From Phorcus lineatus (Eukaryota; Mollusca; Gastropoda; Trochida; Trochidae), in contig OV121085.1 in NCBI GenBank assembly GCA_921293015.1, positions 19,915,911 to 19,979,910 on the forward strand: a DNA stretch of 64,000 bases, given 5' to 3'. How positions within the stretch are numbered: the first letter of the stretch is position 1; every line of letters starts with the position of its first letter. Below are positions 46,068 through 59,013 of this stretch, one piece after another. A program made the translations under genes and the position numbers. Under the pieces are notes generated by a model. The model saw only the letters and a list, made by a program, of their open reading frames with translations. It searched no databases and was not told the origin of the DNA.

Positions 46068-49000
46068 AAATGTTCTGTCTCTGACTACATTTTAATCATC
46101 CTGCTTTGGTCCATTTACGGTTCATTCACAATCAGGTGATTTTATCAAGGGCACATACCAATCTCGTTGAAAGCAGTTAAAAACTATCACTCGTTCATCG
46201 ATGCTCATCCTGAGCCGAGTGCTGTTCAATGGGGTTCGGGTCGGGTTACCTTGTGTGTATGTTACCTGCACCTTCCATAACTTCTAGCAACCAGAGGCCC
46301 TCTAAAAGATAGATCGCAACAATAGATTTTTAGCCTTGTCGCTGATTATCTAGAGTGAAAATGTCGCCTGACACGACCCCTGTTGAACGCTACACAGATC
46401 AGAAACGCAGAGACGTATACGAGTGAAATGTTCTTGTTGATTTCAATGAGATTGGGCAGACACCAAAAGCTATTCTTCCTATAACAAACCAAAACAGTTC
46501 ATCAACAGCCAACATAGACAACCTTAACCTTTAAATGAAAATTCGAGGAAGATTCTGTAATTACATCTTTCATATCCTCTTTTAAAACAATTCAAGTAAC
46601 CAGTTCATCAATAGCATGTGTCTGCTCAATTCTTCGGTCATTCTGTTCCTTAAATCTCTTGTAATAATCACTCTTCTTTCAGCAATGTGTATGAATAACA
46701 TATCTCCGCTCGTTCGTTGTGCCGTGTTTAATCCAGGTTCCCAATTCAAAAATAACATTTCAAGCTTAACTGATCACTGTTGGAACTTGGAAGTAGGGTT
46801 ATATGAGCACTGCTCACTCATTCTCTTATTTCAAGATACATAGACATTGCGATTTCAATACTAAAAAGAATAAGAAAAGACCGAAGTAAGTATACCATGA
46901 TAAAGTTAGAATGTTTTGTTTTGAGTCATAAAGAAATACGCTTAAATGGGGAGGACCATGAAAAGAATTACGTCAAGTAGGGGAGGGCAAAATTTTCATA
47001 TACAAACTCAAGTAAAAATTTTCGGGTGTAATTATTTCTTTTTTACACATTATAATTTCATATTCCATTTGAATCTTGTAAAAAATGAATGAAGATCTCA
47101 TGCGACATATCATGTTACAGTGACACCAGAGAATAAAAGTTTGTAACAGCACGGCCCAAAATTTACTTTAAGGGGGAACACCACGTTTTTTAAAAAATAA
47201 AATGATCTCACGAAAACGAATATAAATGTTAACAAATGAAAGACATTGTTTTTAATTTTAAAAAATCAGTTTTAAATAGAGACTATATTACTACCATGTT
47301 AAGTTAATCTATGCTGATCCATTTTCCTACTTCAAATGATTAAAAGAACAGTTCTATCGGGGTATTTTTTCAAGACGAAATCGGCGGGGCATTACATTGT
47401 ATACATTCCTCTTCAAGTAAGATAGGATTATCGGTTTCGGTTAAAACTTGTATATTAGTAGTACATGAGTATAACATAATCCACTTGATATTAATATCCA
47501 CTCATATTACTTGGGTATCATTTTGGCTGATTTAGATTTACAAACTAGATAAATGAGAGCGCACACTCGGTGAAATAAGACAAGAATGTGTAAATAGCCT
47601 TGAAAACGGCGTTACATGCTTTGTTGATTAGTCTTATCATCAATCATTTGTAAATGTGTGGATATTCTATCAATACATGTTCTTTTACTGTTTTAAAATT
47701 AGTAAAAGTACAGCGCCTTTTTAAAAATGCATTTCCCTCAAAATAAAATGGCGTACCAGATGCAGATAGAATCTAGGTCAGGCTCTTTACAAGGTGTTCA
47801 CACAAAATGACCCCAAGTGGTTTGATACTAGATAATTTCATCTACGACTACATATGAATGGGTCGAGTAATGAGATGTTTGACCCTCTAAAGATGAATAA
47901 TACATTTGGCATTAATTAATGTTTAGTGGGGGGAAATTTTCATATTTATTTTAAAAAAAAAACCGCTACTGCAGCTTTACACCAGTGCTGAAACATGGTT
48001 GTGATGATGGCTACACATGTACACATAAGAAGTATATGACACTAATCGACTATTACTCCGGCTTAGATGTGACGTATATATTTGAGTTACGAGAAGCAAC
48101 TATCGTGTATAGCTTTTCACTAAATATGAAACCAGTAGGCTACTTAGATTCGTTTGAATCCCGTATAATAAAAACTCAAGTTCTTTTTTGAAACTTAAAT
48201 CTATTCAATATTATTCTGCACTGTAACAGAAACATTGAGATTATTCATTAGTTCTGCAAATCCATTGTATCCAAATATTCGCTTATATTCAATAAACACT
48301 CCTGATATATTTGGTATTTGATAAACTTATATTTTGTATCACGATAGGGGTGGGGAAGGGGGGGGGGGTCTAGCAACGAGTTATTGCATTATTTTAGGTT
48401 ATAACTTCTTTACTGGGTTAAAGATATGTCAGCATGCGGTAAAAACATTTCAATGGAAAAATATGTGTTTATTATCAAACAAGACGAATATTTATACTTT
48501 TAAAAGTGAATTGCAAGTGTCGATTCAATGATCCGGATTTTCCGGATTTTTACAAAGAAGCGGAAGTTGCAAACCGGAAGTATGAGTTATCGTAAACAAC
48601 CTCACGCTGAAGCAAAATGATGCTCCAAAAATGGGTCATATTCCTTTGAATTTAATAACAACTGGTACATCAAAGGTACAAATGGTTTCTAAGAACATCA
48701 TATTATTTTTTTGCACCATGCTAATGATCAAATGACTTTGCAACATCGCACGAAAACAGACAAACTCTGACTTGGCTGCATTGTTTCACAATCAAACTGC
48801 ACCTCTTCATTGGTCCTAAATTAATGAAATTCGCACTAATTATCGCCCGTTTCTACATCTTCCAGGTTAATTTCATTTCTTTGTTTTACAATAGTTAGAT
48901 ATTATCTAAGGAAATAAGCTCAAATAATAAGGTTTGGTGTGATTCTTTAATTATTTGATTGTTTTATCCTAGATGATCCAAACAGTGCCACTTTTTGGTG

Positions 49001-50237
49001 TTATAATGATAAGTATTCTGGGTTCGTGGTGCATTTAAACAAATATTCAGACATATTTGACAATGGAATGTTATATGCCAGTAGGTCCTCAGAGAGAAAT
49101 GAAAAAATTGTACTGATTTTATGAAGAGCTAATCCTACAATCAAGGGAGGTAATTTATGACAGTAATTTGTCTTTCCAAAGGTGAATAACTGTAAACAAC
49201 AATAAAAGTGATTGATATGGATAATGAGATTAGTTGGATTTTTCTCTATGATTAAGGGTGAAAATATTATGTAAGCCTGTAAGAAAAATTGATTTCCTGG
49301 TATAATTTTGATGATTAAACTATTTATTAATATGTTGCCTTCATAACGTAACAGCTATTTCTTTTAATTCCAAGGGGAGGCTAAATCCACATACAAAGGA
49401 GGTAACTTCAGAAATGCAAGATTGCTGAAAAAAATTCTTTTTAGTTTTAAGTTAGAGTTTTTTGGCATTGAGTCAAAATTAGGTAGACTGATATTTTAAA
49501 AGCGAGAATGCGTCCACAATAGAAATAAGACCCATCATTATCAACCTGGGCTAATTAGCCTGTCGTTTTCAGGCGAGCGCTGGCAACTGATTAGCCTTGT
49601 TTGAAAACGATGTGAATGCTATCTCGCTGTAAGAAAAAGTGTCTTCCAAAGAATTGAGGTCTAGAATGAAGATATACTGAGTAGTTACTGTTAACTTTTA
49701 GTTGACCAGATAATGAAATATAATTTTTAGATGAGAATCATTCCTTAATTTGGGCAAATAAAAAATATTTTTGTATATATAAATGTTAAAGGTATATGAT
49801 ATCTTTTTCAAAATCTGATGAGCTACTGGAAAATTTGATGTTTGGCTGTTTGTTTAAATACAAATAGTAATGCCATGAATTTAAAAACATGAATCAAACT
49901 AGGAATTACTGTTAGCTAGCAATATACCATTATAATGAAGAAAACCACTACAGAGATTAATGTCAATTTCAGCCAGGAGGAGCCCAACATACCAAAATTC
50001 ATTTGATACAGCATGCTCAATATTCTTTAGTCTTTTTCTTTAACTTGCATTTGTGCAGCTGTAAATCCAATTATCGAGGAAGGGTTGTTAAAGTTTTAGA
50101 ACTAGCCCGTCTAAAGTAAACTAATATTTCAATATTGGCTGAAGGGCTTGTAGCGATAAGAAGCACTTATTATCGTTGCATGTTTAAAACTTGATACTAA
50201 AGCATGTTGGTTGCATTTACCTCTACTTTAAGAACAC
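46068..50237. other. Intergenic, possible promoter of the paralogue at 51.4 kb
   Basis: No recognised gene. A poly-G stretch lies at 48358-48368. At 48530-48580 the sequence has GATCCGGATTTTCCGGATTTT and then GCGGAAGT and CCGGAAGT, which match ETS-factor cores common in promoters, and a TTCCAGGTTAATTTC follows at 48862. This may mark the start of the downstream gene, but there is no direct evidence. Confidence 0.3.
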
Positions 50238-51374
50238 TTAAAGGGACACAGAGTATGTTGTTGGGGTCAAATATGACAATCTTCATAAATGGTGTTATTT
50301 GATCAAGAAGTAGTGATTCTTTCTTAAATGCACTAGTGCACACCAATATTTCATAAACACATCAAATGTACAGATACTGCATATCTCTCAATATTATTCA
50401 AGATCCTCGTTCAAGTAATCTACCTCGTAAGTTATTTAACAAATATTTACGTATTAAGGTAGTAAAGTTGATTTTTAAAGTCCGGAAGTATTTAATGTTA
50501 CGTTACATTAAATCGCATGAACTACGATATCGGAAATATTTTGATTTTGCTCATAACCAAAAAAGCAGAAACGGCAGCTGCTTTGGTCAATCTAATAGCA
50601 ATGCTAATGCCGTGTTATTAAATCGGTTTATTTACAACATTGCTTTCATAAAACATAATTCATTCTTTGTTCTCATCTCAGAGTTTAGGTAAATTCAACA
50701 GCTGCACATAATACTAGTTCCGCCCCGTTCAACTGTCTATAATATATCCGTTTTGTGCACAGCTAACTATAGATTTTTTATATGTCCGAGCCGACAGCGG
50801 CTGTCTAAATATTTTCATTGTTGATTGCAGGTCAATTGTAAAGAATTTTAAGTATTTCATTGCATTGATAGAAAGCTTAAGTGAATGCATAAGTCCTCTT
50901 AAACCTTAAAATAGCCAATTTACACTGTAAAAGCGTGCACTAGTGCCTTTAAAATTAGCATTTTAATGCTTAAAATAACATAATAATAAATCAGTTCACT
51001 ATAGTGACAACAGGTACAATTCGAGATTTGTGATCTCACACCTGGCAATGGCGGGTGCCAATGACTCAAATGTATTTTTGGAAACTTATTAATAGCAGAT
51101 ACAATAAAAAATATAGATTGGTAGTGCTTAGTAGGTCTTTAACTAGTAAATTTGTAAATTTATAAATGGGATGCAGAATTTCAACCTCTTATCATTTGTA
51201 TGGCCGTCTTTTTTTTATTGCAATTTAAAGTTAGAAAGTATAATAATTTAAGCATTTTAGAGATAAAGATGTAACTTTAGAAAGGCAATATGAATTAAAC
51301 TCAGGACATAGGGTATTTTGGCTTTCTTTCAAGCCACATTCAAAATTCCTGAAACATAATTTGTGCAACTTTAA
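50238..51374 (+). mobile_element. TTAA-type MITE, copy 6, with nested insertion
   Basis: Left end TTAAAGGGACACAGAGTATG; right end ATAATTTGTGCAACTTTAA, a worn inverted copy. The interior after the insertion (CCAATGACTCAAATGTATTT then GGAAACTTATT) matches the other copies. It ends 57 bases before the coding exon of the gene at 51444, inside the preceding intron. Confidence 0.7.
50330..50946. mobile_element. Nested element with GCACTAGTGCAC ends
   Basis: GCACTAGTGCACACC at the left and GCGTGCACTAGTGC at the right are inverted repeats. This block interrupts the TTAA-type MITE where other copies have no such sequence. The longest frame inside, 50366-50692, has no recognisable domain. No clean target duplication could be read. 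Confidence 0.55.
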
Positions 51375-51443
51375 ACCGAAACTTTGAATCCAAAGTTAAG
51401 GCATTATATAAAGTTCCTTTTCTTTTCCAGACAACAAGGTAAA

Positions 51444-54400
51444 ATGGAGAAACAATACTCCGTCCAGTTTTTCACCTCCTTTGTTGAAAACCTACAGAGG
51501 TTATGCCAGAACTACATCAACTATGATCAGATGGTGGAAGTTAGTGGCTACATCAGCGTTGAGATTGACAATTCTAAGAAAGAGAGATATGTTCTCAGTG
51601 AGTTGGTACAAAGTACTGGCAATGTCATCAGTGAAAGTTATTGCACTAAGGTGTTCAAGAACTGTCCCCTGCCTGTACAGAGGAGTCCAGGGGGCCCCAG
51701 GAGAGAGCCACCGGTCATGTCACAGGTTACCCCTGGCAAAAGACCGCCACTGACTCAGACCAGCCCAAACTTGAACAGGATGGGTCGTAGTCCACAGATG
51801 AGTAGGCAGATGAGCCCCAGTGGAAACATGAGACCGAATAATGACAATAACCAGTCTTTCAGTCAGAGACCTGTGTCCTTTAACCAAAGATTGAACCAAT
51901 CCTCAAACTTCAGTGGAGGTCGAGGTGCCCCACCGCGGATGAGCTCCAACTTCTCCAGCAGTGGGCCTGGAAGGGGAAGCATGCCCCCAGGACAGAGATT
52001 TGGTACATCTAGTGGTAACCCTGTTGGTCGACCACCTCTCAGTGGGAACCCAAGGATGATGAATTCACAGAGGATGAACCCACAAGCCCGGGGTGGTATG
52101 CAGAGGAGTGATGTACAGAGAATGGGCCCTACCTCTATTCAAGCAAGGAGGTCCTTCGGGCCATCAAAGGGCAATACACCTCAGTCAAAGTCACCTGTTG
52201 ACGACCCGGATGAACTTGAGGTCATTTCTTTTGTTCCTCCACCTCGAAGATCTGTTGGAGAAGCATCAACTTCTTCAATGTCCAGCGGAACAAGAAGTCC
52301 TTTAACTCCCGAAACATCCTCCACATCTGGCAACAGGCCACAGTTTCCATCTTCAACTAACAGATCCAGTTCGTCATCCATGCAACCAAATTCACAAGGT
52401 CACAGCTCCTCCCAATCTGCTATGCCTGTTTCATTGGTGCAAAATGTGGCACAGCAGTCGGCGCCACTAATGTCACGGAATCAGTCACATCAAATGGGTC
52501 CTTCACAGTCGCAACAAATGAGCTCTCAGTCTCACCAAACATCATCCATGCAGCAAAATGCTCAGTCTCAGAATATGAGCCATTCACAAATGCCACAAGC
52601 TTCTGATTCCCGTCAACAGATGAGCCATTCTGGGTATCAGAATCCAAACATGCCCCAGACATCACAGCCATCTGATTCAGGTTTTCAGCAGCAACCAACA
52701 CGACAGCAGATAGTGCAGCAAATGATAGCAGCGAGAGCAAATCGCAACCTGCAGATCCCACCATCTCTCCAGCAGCTAGCTCCAACCAACCAATCTCACC
52801 AGGGATCTCAGTCAATGCAGCAACAAGGTTCCCAGCCAGTCTCCTCTCAACCAGCAACATCTAAACCGCCTTCCTCTGTTCCACAACAGGGGTACTCCAA
52901 CATGTCTCAAGGTCAAATGGGGTTCCAGCCTCCTGAAAAACCTCCTGGCCAGGCACTTGCAAATCCATTACAAGATTCATCAAAAAATATCTGGGATGAA
53001 ATGACAGATGGCGGAAATTTTCCTAAAAGTGCCGATAAAAAATCACCAGGGATATTGGAAAGTTTTGATCTTCCAGATTTAGAGGGCAGTGTAGGTTCTA
53101 GTGGCCCTATGGAGATAAGTGCACGGAATTCATCATACATGAATACTGTGGCTGATAGAACCTCACTTGCAGCGTCCTCTAGTGCTTCATCATCATCTGT
53201 GCTGCCATCTGGTCATATTTCATTCCCAGACGACCCTTTAGGAAGCTTACAGATATCTAATGTTGTGTCTCTCCCAACAGATCAGCTACCAGACATCAAT
53301 CCAACTGTTCCTGGCAATGTTGCAACAAGCCAAGCTTCTTTTACAGATCTGAGTTCATCAACTACCACAAACATCATAGCTGAAGCCTTTGCTTCTCTGG
53401 ATACAGTAACACTTCAAGATGCAGCAGCAGCTATGGATCCTGTGACATCAGAAGCAAATTCAATGACATCAGACAATTCAATAGAGGCTGGTCCAGCAAA
53501 AAGGCAAAAAATGGACCCAGAGAACAGTGAAGGGGGTGGTCCAACATCAACAAATCCTAAACTCATGGTACCCATTGGAAGAAAAATAAAAGAAATGGCT
53601 AAAAAAAGAGCCAAGCGTGGTCGACCTCCTAAAACGGAGAAATCTGAAAAGGAGGGCAGTGAAGTAGAAGAGGAGGGGGAAGAGCAAGAGTTTGAAGCAG
53701 ACGTGTCTGTTGATCCTTCAAACCGGACTCTGAGAGCCCGCAGGAATCCTCTGCCTAGGCTTTACAATGAGAGTTCGGATAGTGAAAGCAGTCTCCAGGA
53801 ATCTTTTGGTTTGAACTTTGAGTCGACAGTGTCGACCTCTGCGGGACTGGTTCTTGCAGGAGACGAAGGGGAAGCTGCTGAGGATGACGGGAAGGATTCT
53901 CCTGGAGGAGCAGGCAGTGACACCGCTCCCAGTCATCAAGATCTGCACACAGGTGAATTTACAAGTGCTTTGTAAATTGAGTTTGAATATTAAGTTACTA
54001 AAAGTAATAACTATTTCTCTCAGTGAAATTAACTATCAGTTTCATTGACTGTACAAATTACCCATACAATATTATGTAGAATGAAAATTAGTCTTCACTC
54101 CTATGGCATCAATAGGACAATGTTAGGACAAGGTTGTAAATGTTGAAATTGTGCCATCCTGTTTTTATTTTTATCGATATAACATCTCTTATTAAAACAC
54201 TTGCGAAAAATATCCTGTATTTATAATAGTAAAAGAAACGCAAATATTTTTTGGAAATAGACTTTAAAAGATTTGGATCGAAAAGCACAAAAGGATACAA
54301 GCAAATATGAAAATCCATTCACGATAAAGCCTTTCCAAAATTTATTCAATGCCAAAAAGATTATGATTATTTTACCAATTCTATTTAAAAAGTCCAAATG

Positions 54401-55479
54401 TTCCTGAGGAAATGTGTTCAGTCATGATTGGTGGTTGGTTCACCTGGTGTGTCTTTCTGGTGTGGTCGATGTTGTGAATCACACTCAGAACTGACGGTTC
54501 ATTGCCTCTATTACTCCTTTAGTCAATTCCAGGATCTGAAAAGGCGGCTCAATATGGAACCCCAGATTCAAGGAAGAGCCCAGACATCCTGTCAGAAGCT
54601 GACAACGAGAGCTACGTCATCATCGAACTGGAGTCGGATGATGATGATGACTCGCCTTTGGGGGCCGCTGATTCATCGACACCTGTCATCAAACAAGAGT
54701 TATCCACCTTTACTAAACCTGTTCAGTTTGCAATTAATCGTCTCACACAGTTCATGATTCTCAAGAAAGTGAAAGAACCGGCCTACAGTATTGTTCCCGA
54801 GACTTTGGATCCTCTGTTGGCTGAGTTCTATCTCCGTCTGAGGAAGAGCGATGGTGAGGAGTTTATAGCCTCCAGCCTCAAGCAGATTCAGAACTGTATT
54901 GCCACCTATCTTAGCACAAATGGGTATCCCTTCTGTATCAAGAGTGATCCCAAGTTTGAAAAATCTCAAACGACAATGGAGAATAAGCTGAAGCACCTGC
55001 GGTCGAGAGAAGATGCAATCTTCACTGTGCGACCTGAAGATGTTGACAAACTGTTTGCCGTCGGTCAGTTGGGCTCAAACACTGCCTCAGCCCTTATCAA
55101 TACCTTGTGGCTTATGAACACAATTCACTTCTCAATTCGAAGACCGAGAGAACATATAACCCTGAAGTGGGGGGATATTAAATTGGGTCGGGAGAACCAT
55201 CAAGAACACATTGAGCATCTTCCTTCGGGCAAGATTGTGTGGAAGAATACCGATCGCCCAGATCGTTGCTACGTGACTTTGTACAAGAAATATGCAAAGC
55301 TTAGGCCAAGCACTGCCCAGAGTGCAACTGCGCCCTTTTATCTGGCTGGCACAGAGAAGAATGACCGCTTCAAACATCAGAAGTATGGAGACAAGATGAT
55401 GGCAAGCATCTTCAAGAGGATGCTGTCCTCTGCAGGCCTGCCCCCAGCCATGAAGATCTCCAATTTGGACATTTTATGA
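51444..55479 (+). CDS. Crypton-recombinase-derived domain protein B (QRICH1/ZMYM-type C-terminus), 1151 residues
   Basis: Two coding exons, 51431-53952 (coding from 51444) and 54533-55479, phase-1 junction (ACAG then GTGAAT; ATTCCAG acceptor), stop TGA at 55477. The acceptor TTTTCCAG at 51430 lies just before the ATG, so the frame upstream of 51431 is intron. Residues 1-73 are the same unrecognised domain as in the paralogue at 41064 (FFTSFVENLQRLCQNYINYD; GYISVEIDNSKKERYVLSEL). Residues about 78-540 are low complexity, rich in Gln, Ser, Met, Pro and Arg-Gly. KRGRPPK at 724-730 is an AT-hook. PAKRQKM may be a nuclear signal. VIIELESDDDDD at 865-876 looks like a SUMO-interaction motif and VIKQEL after it contains a SUMO-site consensus. 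Residues 900-1151 are the DUF3504-like domain. Probably a nuclear scaffold or transcription regulator. The catalytic residues of a recombinase are not seen. Confidence 0.85.
53953..54532 (+). other. Intron of protein B gene
   Basis: 580 bases, GTGAAT donor and CAATTCCAG acceptor, phase 1. Frames seen through it (for example 54428-54757) are not coding. Confidence 0.8.
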
Positions 55480-58150
55480 TAAGAGTTTCACAGCATGCTA
55501 ACGAACTATACTGGACAAAAAAACTTAAGGACCGTCATAATTTTCAATATCGAGATATTCATTTAAAGATCCAGATGAAGCATAGATATTAAGATTTTTG
55601 GTGGTCCTTAACTTTTTATGAGGAGTATATGTTTTGCAGCAGAGAGTTAGTGTGTTGAATTTGGTGATTCTTGAGGTTTGCTCATGCCATTGTTGATCAG
55701 GTGGAAATTTGTTGTGCTAGAGTTGTTGAACACTGATATCTTGTTTGAAGGTGTCATAGATTTATATCTTTTTTCAAACCAACACTGACAGTTGTTTGTA
55801 CATAAGTTGTATATTGTTTTAGGCACATAATTGTTGTTTGTATCATGTTGATTGTGATTACAATGATTATTTTAATGATGAGGTTAATAGATAGTGGGTT
55901 CATCAAGGAATTCAGAAAAGATCCTGACGTTTAAAAAAAGTGTAATTATGTACTTCAGGTATCAAGGATGTTAAGATCTGTTGAAATTAACAATAATTGG
56001 AATAAATACTTTTGGGGAAGAGGTGAGATGATAAAATATTGCATTTGAATAAAAGGAATATATGATTTTTATCCCTCAATGCAGAATTTTTATTTTTTTA
56101 TTTAGAGTTGGACTACAATTGACCTTTGTAGTTACAAAATAAATCTTTCATTAGAATCCATAAGCAAAGTAAAATGTTTGTCTTTACTGAATTTTTTCCC
56201 CACCAAAATCCCAATTATTATTATTCAAGGACAATTTAAAAAAGTGTAATGAAAATTCTCAAATTGGAAGACTGAATTTTACAGTTTAGCATAATTTGTA
56301 TAAACATACAGGATATGCTTTTCATGGAATTGTTGCCACTCAAAGAAGTCTTTTTGATGTTTCTTTAAAGTATTTTACTAAATTTTTTAGTAAAAGATTT
56401 GTATGAAGGGTAAAGCTAGTAGCTTTTAATTTCACACGCTGCTTCATTATACATTATTGTGTACAATATATATTCTTTGTGTAAAATGACTATTTTGTGT
56501 CCACTACCACAAAAATGGAGATTTATGGTTATATCTGTTCCTTTCTCTAGATTTACATGCATTTTTATGCATATCTTTTCATGGAGAAAAAGATGTATCA
56601 AAAATATTTCTACCTTTATACATTTATCACTGAGGAGATATTTTGGGGGAAACTTTAGAGGTTTTAAGGCAATTTCAAAGGGGTATGTGTGAAATATGAT
56701 TTGTTCTTTGTAAAACGTTGTGATATAGTGAGACTATAAAGGGTTGCATCAAATCATTAATCAAAATGTTTTCATCCTTCCTTTCAACTTTTTTAAGTGC
56801 AATTCATCTTTAATGACTTTGATATATGCATTTTCCTTTGATAATCTGTAAGCAGTATGGGGCCTATGTGACAATTCTTTAGAGTTACCTCCCTTTGTAT
56901 ATACATGTCACAGTAATATTCGTTACTGCATACATAAAAGAAACTTTAGTCTTCATAAAATAATCACATTAAACTAAACTAAGATTCCTATACCAATCAC
57001 AAATCTGTTGGTGACATGAAAAAATAAATTTGTGATATCAGTCAGTGACATCATTATGATATGTGAAATGATTCAAAAAAGTAATTTATCTAGAATATCT
57101 ACTTGTTATATGAATATGTTTCATCTGATTTCATTTAACCAAACATCATTCATGCTTACCCATCATTCATATGCATTTATTATTTCGGATATAAATATAC
57201 CCAGCATATCTATGTTTTTTATTGTTACTGGGAAATGTGACATGTTTATTTTGCAAGCCTTTTCATTTCTTTATGGAAAGAGAACATATTATAAATTTTA
57301 AAGTCATGTCAATAAAACACAGAGAGATCAGGTAAATATCATTTTTCTCAGTGGACCTTTTTGGAGTCTTTGGGAGGGCTTTTTAATTTATTTCCCCCCA
57401 TAATCTCTTATGTTCTTGCTTTTTGATACGATAGAGGAAGACACAGCTTATTGTCAACGAGAAGGTATTTACTTTATTTTGTTTTTAATTCTGATTTTAG
57501 TCAAAGAAAACAATCTAAAGCCTAAGATTAAGTTCCTATCCTGAGATTCTCCTCCAAATAATGCATCTTTATAATTAATTCATAATTAGTAAAATTATTT
57601 ATGTTAGAAATTAGATTTCAAGTCATATTTCAAGAAATTAATGACAAATATTGAAAATAATTTCAAACAATAAATCCACAGCAAGCCTTGTATAATTATC
57701 CGTTCACAAAGAAGGCAAATGAAAGAGAAAAACAAAAACTTGGCATAAGATTCTTTCTTAAGAAGTCATATCATTTCAATTGCCCAATAATGTTGTATTT
57801 CTGCTTCATTTCATGCAATTTTATTGACGTCCTTTTAATGAATAATGTCAATAATGCTTAATATGGAAATCTGTAGTGGAAATATTGAATGTCCTCAACA
57901 GTTATAGAAATGTGTTTACAGAAATAGTATATATACTTGTTACTCTTGTGTCATAGTATATCACAAATCATTTGACTCATATGCAAACTATTCATTTGTT
58001 CATTCTTTGCAAAGTCCTGTGCATGTTACACTTAAATGTCGTTTGTTGTTTGTAAAAAAATTTCAAAATCCCTGATCTTTGGTCTGATCAAGGAAGCTCA
58101 TTCAAACATTTTCTACTATTTGATCTATTTCAACACAGTATGCTTAATAA
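55480..58150 (+). other. 3' UTR and downstream DNA of protein B gene
   Basis: Long AT-rich stretch with no gene. AATAAA at 56001-56006 and further ones near 56049 and 56139 are candidate polyadenylation signals for the gene ending at 55479. Nothing else recognised. Confidence 0.45.
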
Positions 58151-58159
58151 ATTAACTAT

Positions 58160-58739
58160 TTCAAAATAGTGTCCAGAGTAAGTGAAATATTTCAAAATAG
58201 TGTCCAAAGTAAGTGAAATATTTCAAAATAGCGTCCAAAGTAAGTGAAATATTTCAAAATAGCGTCCAAAGTAAGTGAAATATTTCAAAATAGTGTCCAA
58301 AGTATGTGAAATATTTTGAAATAGTGTCCAAAGTAAGTGAAATATTTTGAAATGGTATCCTTAGTAAGTGAAATATTTTGAAATAGTATCCTTAGTAAGT
58401 GAAATATTTTGAAATAGTATCCTTAGTAAGTGAAATATTTTGAAATAGTATCCTTAGTAAGTGAAATATTTCGAAATAGTATCCTTAGTAAGTGAAATAT
58501 TTCGAAATAGTATCCTTAGTAAGTGAAATATTTCGAAATAGTATCCTTAGTAAGTGAAATATTTTGAAATAGTATCCTTAGTAAGTGAAATATTTTGAAA
58601 TAGTATCCTTAGTAAGTGAAATATTTTGAAATAGTATCCTTAGTAAGTGAAATATTTTGAAATAGTATCCTTAGTAAGTGAAATATTTTGAAATAGTATC
58701 CTTAGTAAGTGAAATATTTTGAAATAGTATCCTTAGTAT
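58160..58739 (+). repeat. 31-bp satellite array, about 18-19 units
   Basis: The unit reads GTAAGTGAAATATTT plus (C/T)(A/G)AAATAG plus (T/C)(G/A)TCC(AAA/TTA). The spacing AGTGAAATAT recurs every 31 bases from 58181 to 58708. The first units carry CAAAATAG and TCCAAAG, the later ones GAAATAG and TCCTTAG, with one or two hybrids between. GAAATATTTC is itself palindromic. Confidence 0.95.
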
Positions 58740-59013
58740 TCTTTATAAATTGTCTATTCCAAAATAGTATCCTTAGTAAATGGTGATTGATTCCTAATAG
58801 TCTAATACAACATAGGATCCTTACATTATATTGAAAAAATTATATTTTTAGATGATGCCATTCCAAGATATAAGATTTACTAAATTGTCCCTTCCAAAGA
58901 TGTTCTTTAGACCATGGTTTATTCCACAATATTTATTTTACTATATAGTCTACTTACAATATGACGCTCAATGGTCTCTGTTACATGGTAATGTTTCTTT
59001 GGCGATTTCCATC

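Noticed and set aside
50366-50692. Real 108-residue gene
   Set aside because: It lies wholly inside a nested repeat, has no domain and no supporting splice or promoter signals; kept only as an observation.
51384-51443. Protein B start at 51384
   Set aside because: This ATG is upstream of the TTTTCCAG acceptor at 51430 and lies in an intron; the start at 51444 aligns with the paralogue.
58160-58739. CRISPR-like array
   Set aside because: Units are directly abutting with no variable spacers, and the genome is animal; it is a simple satellite.
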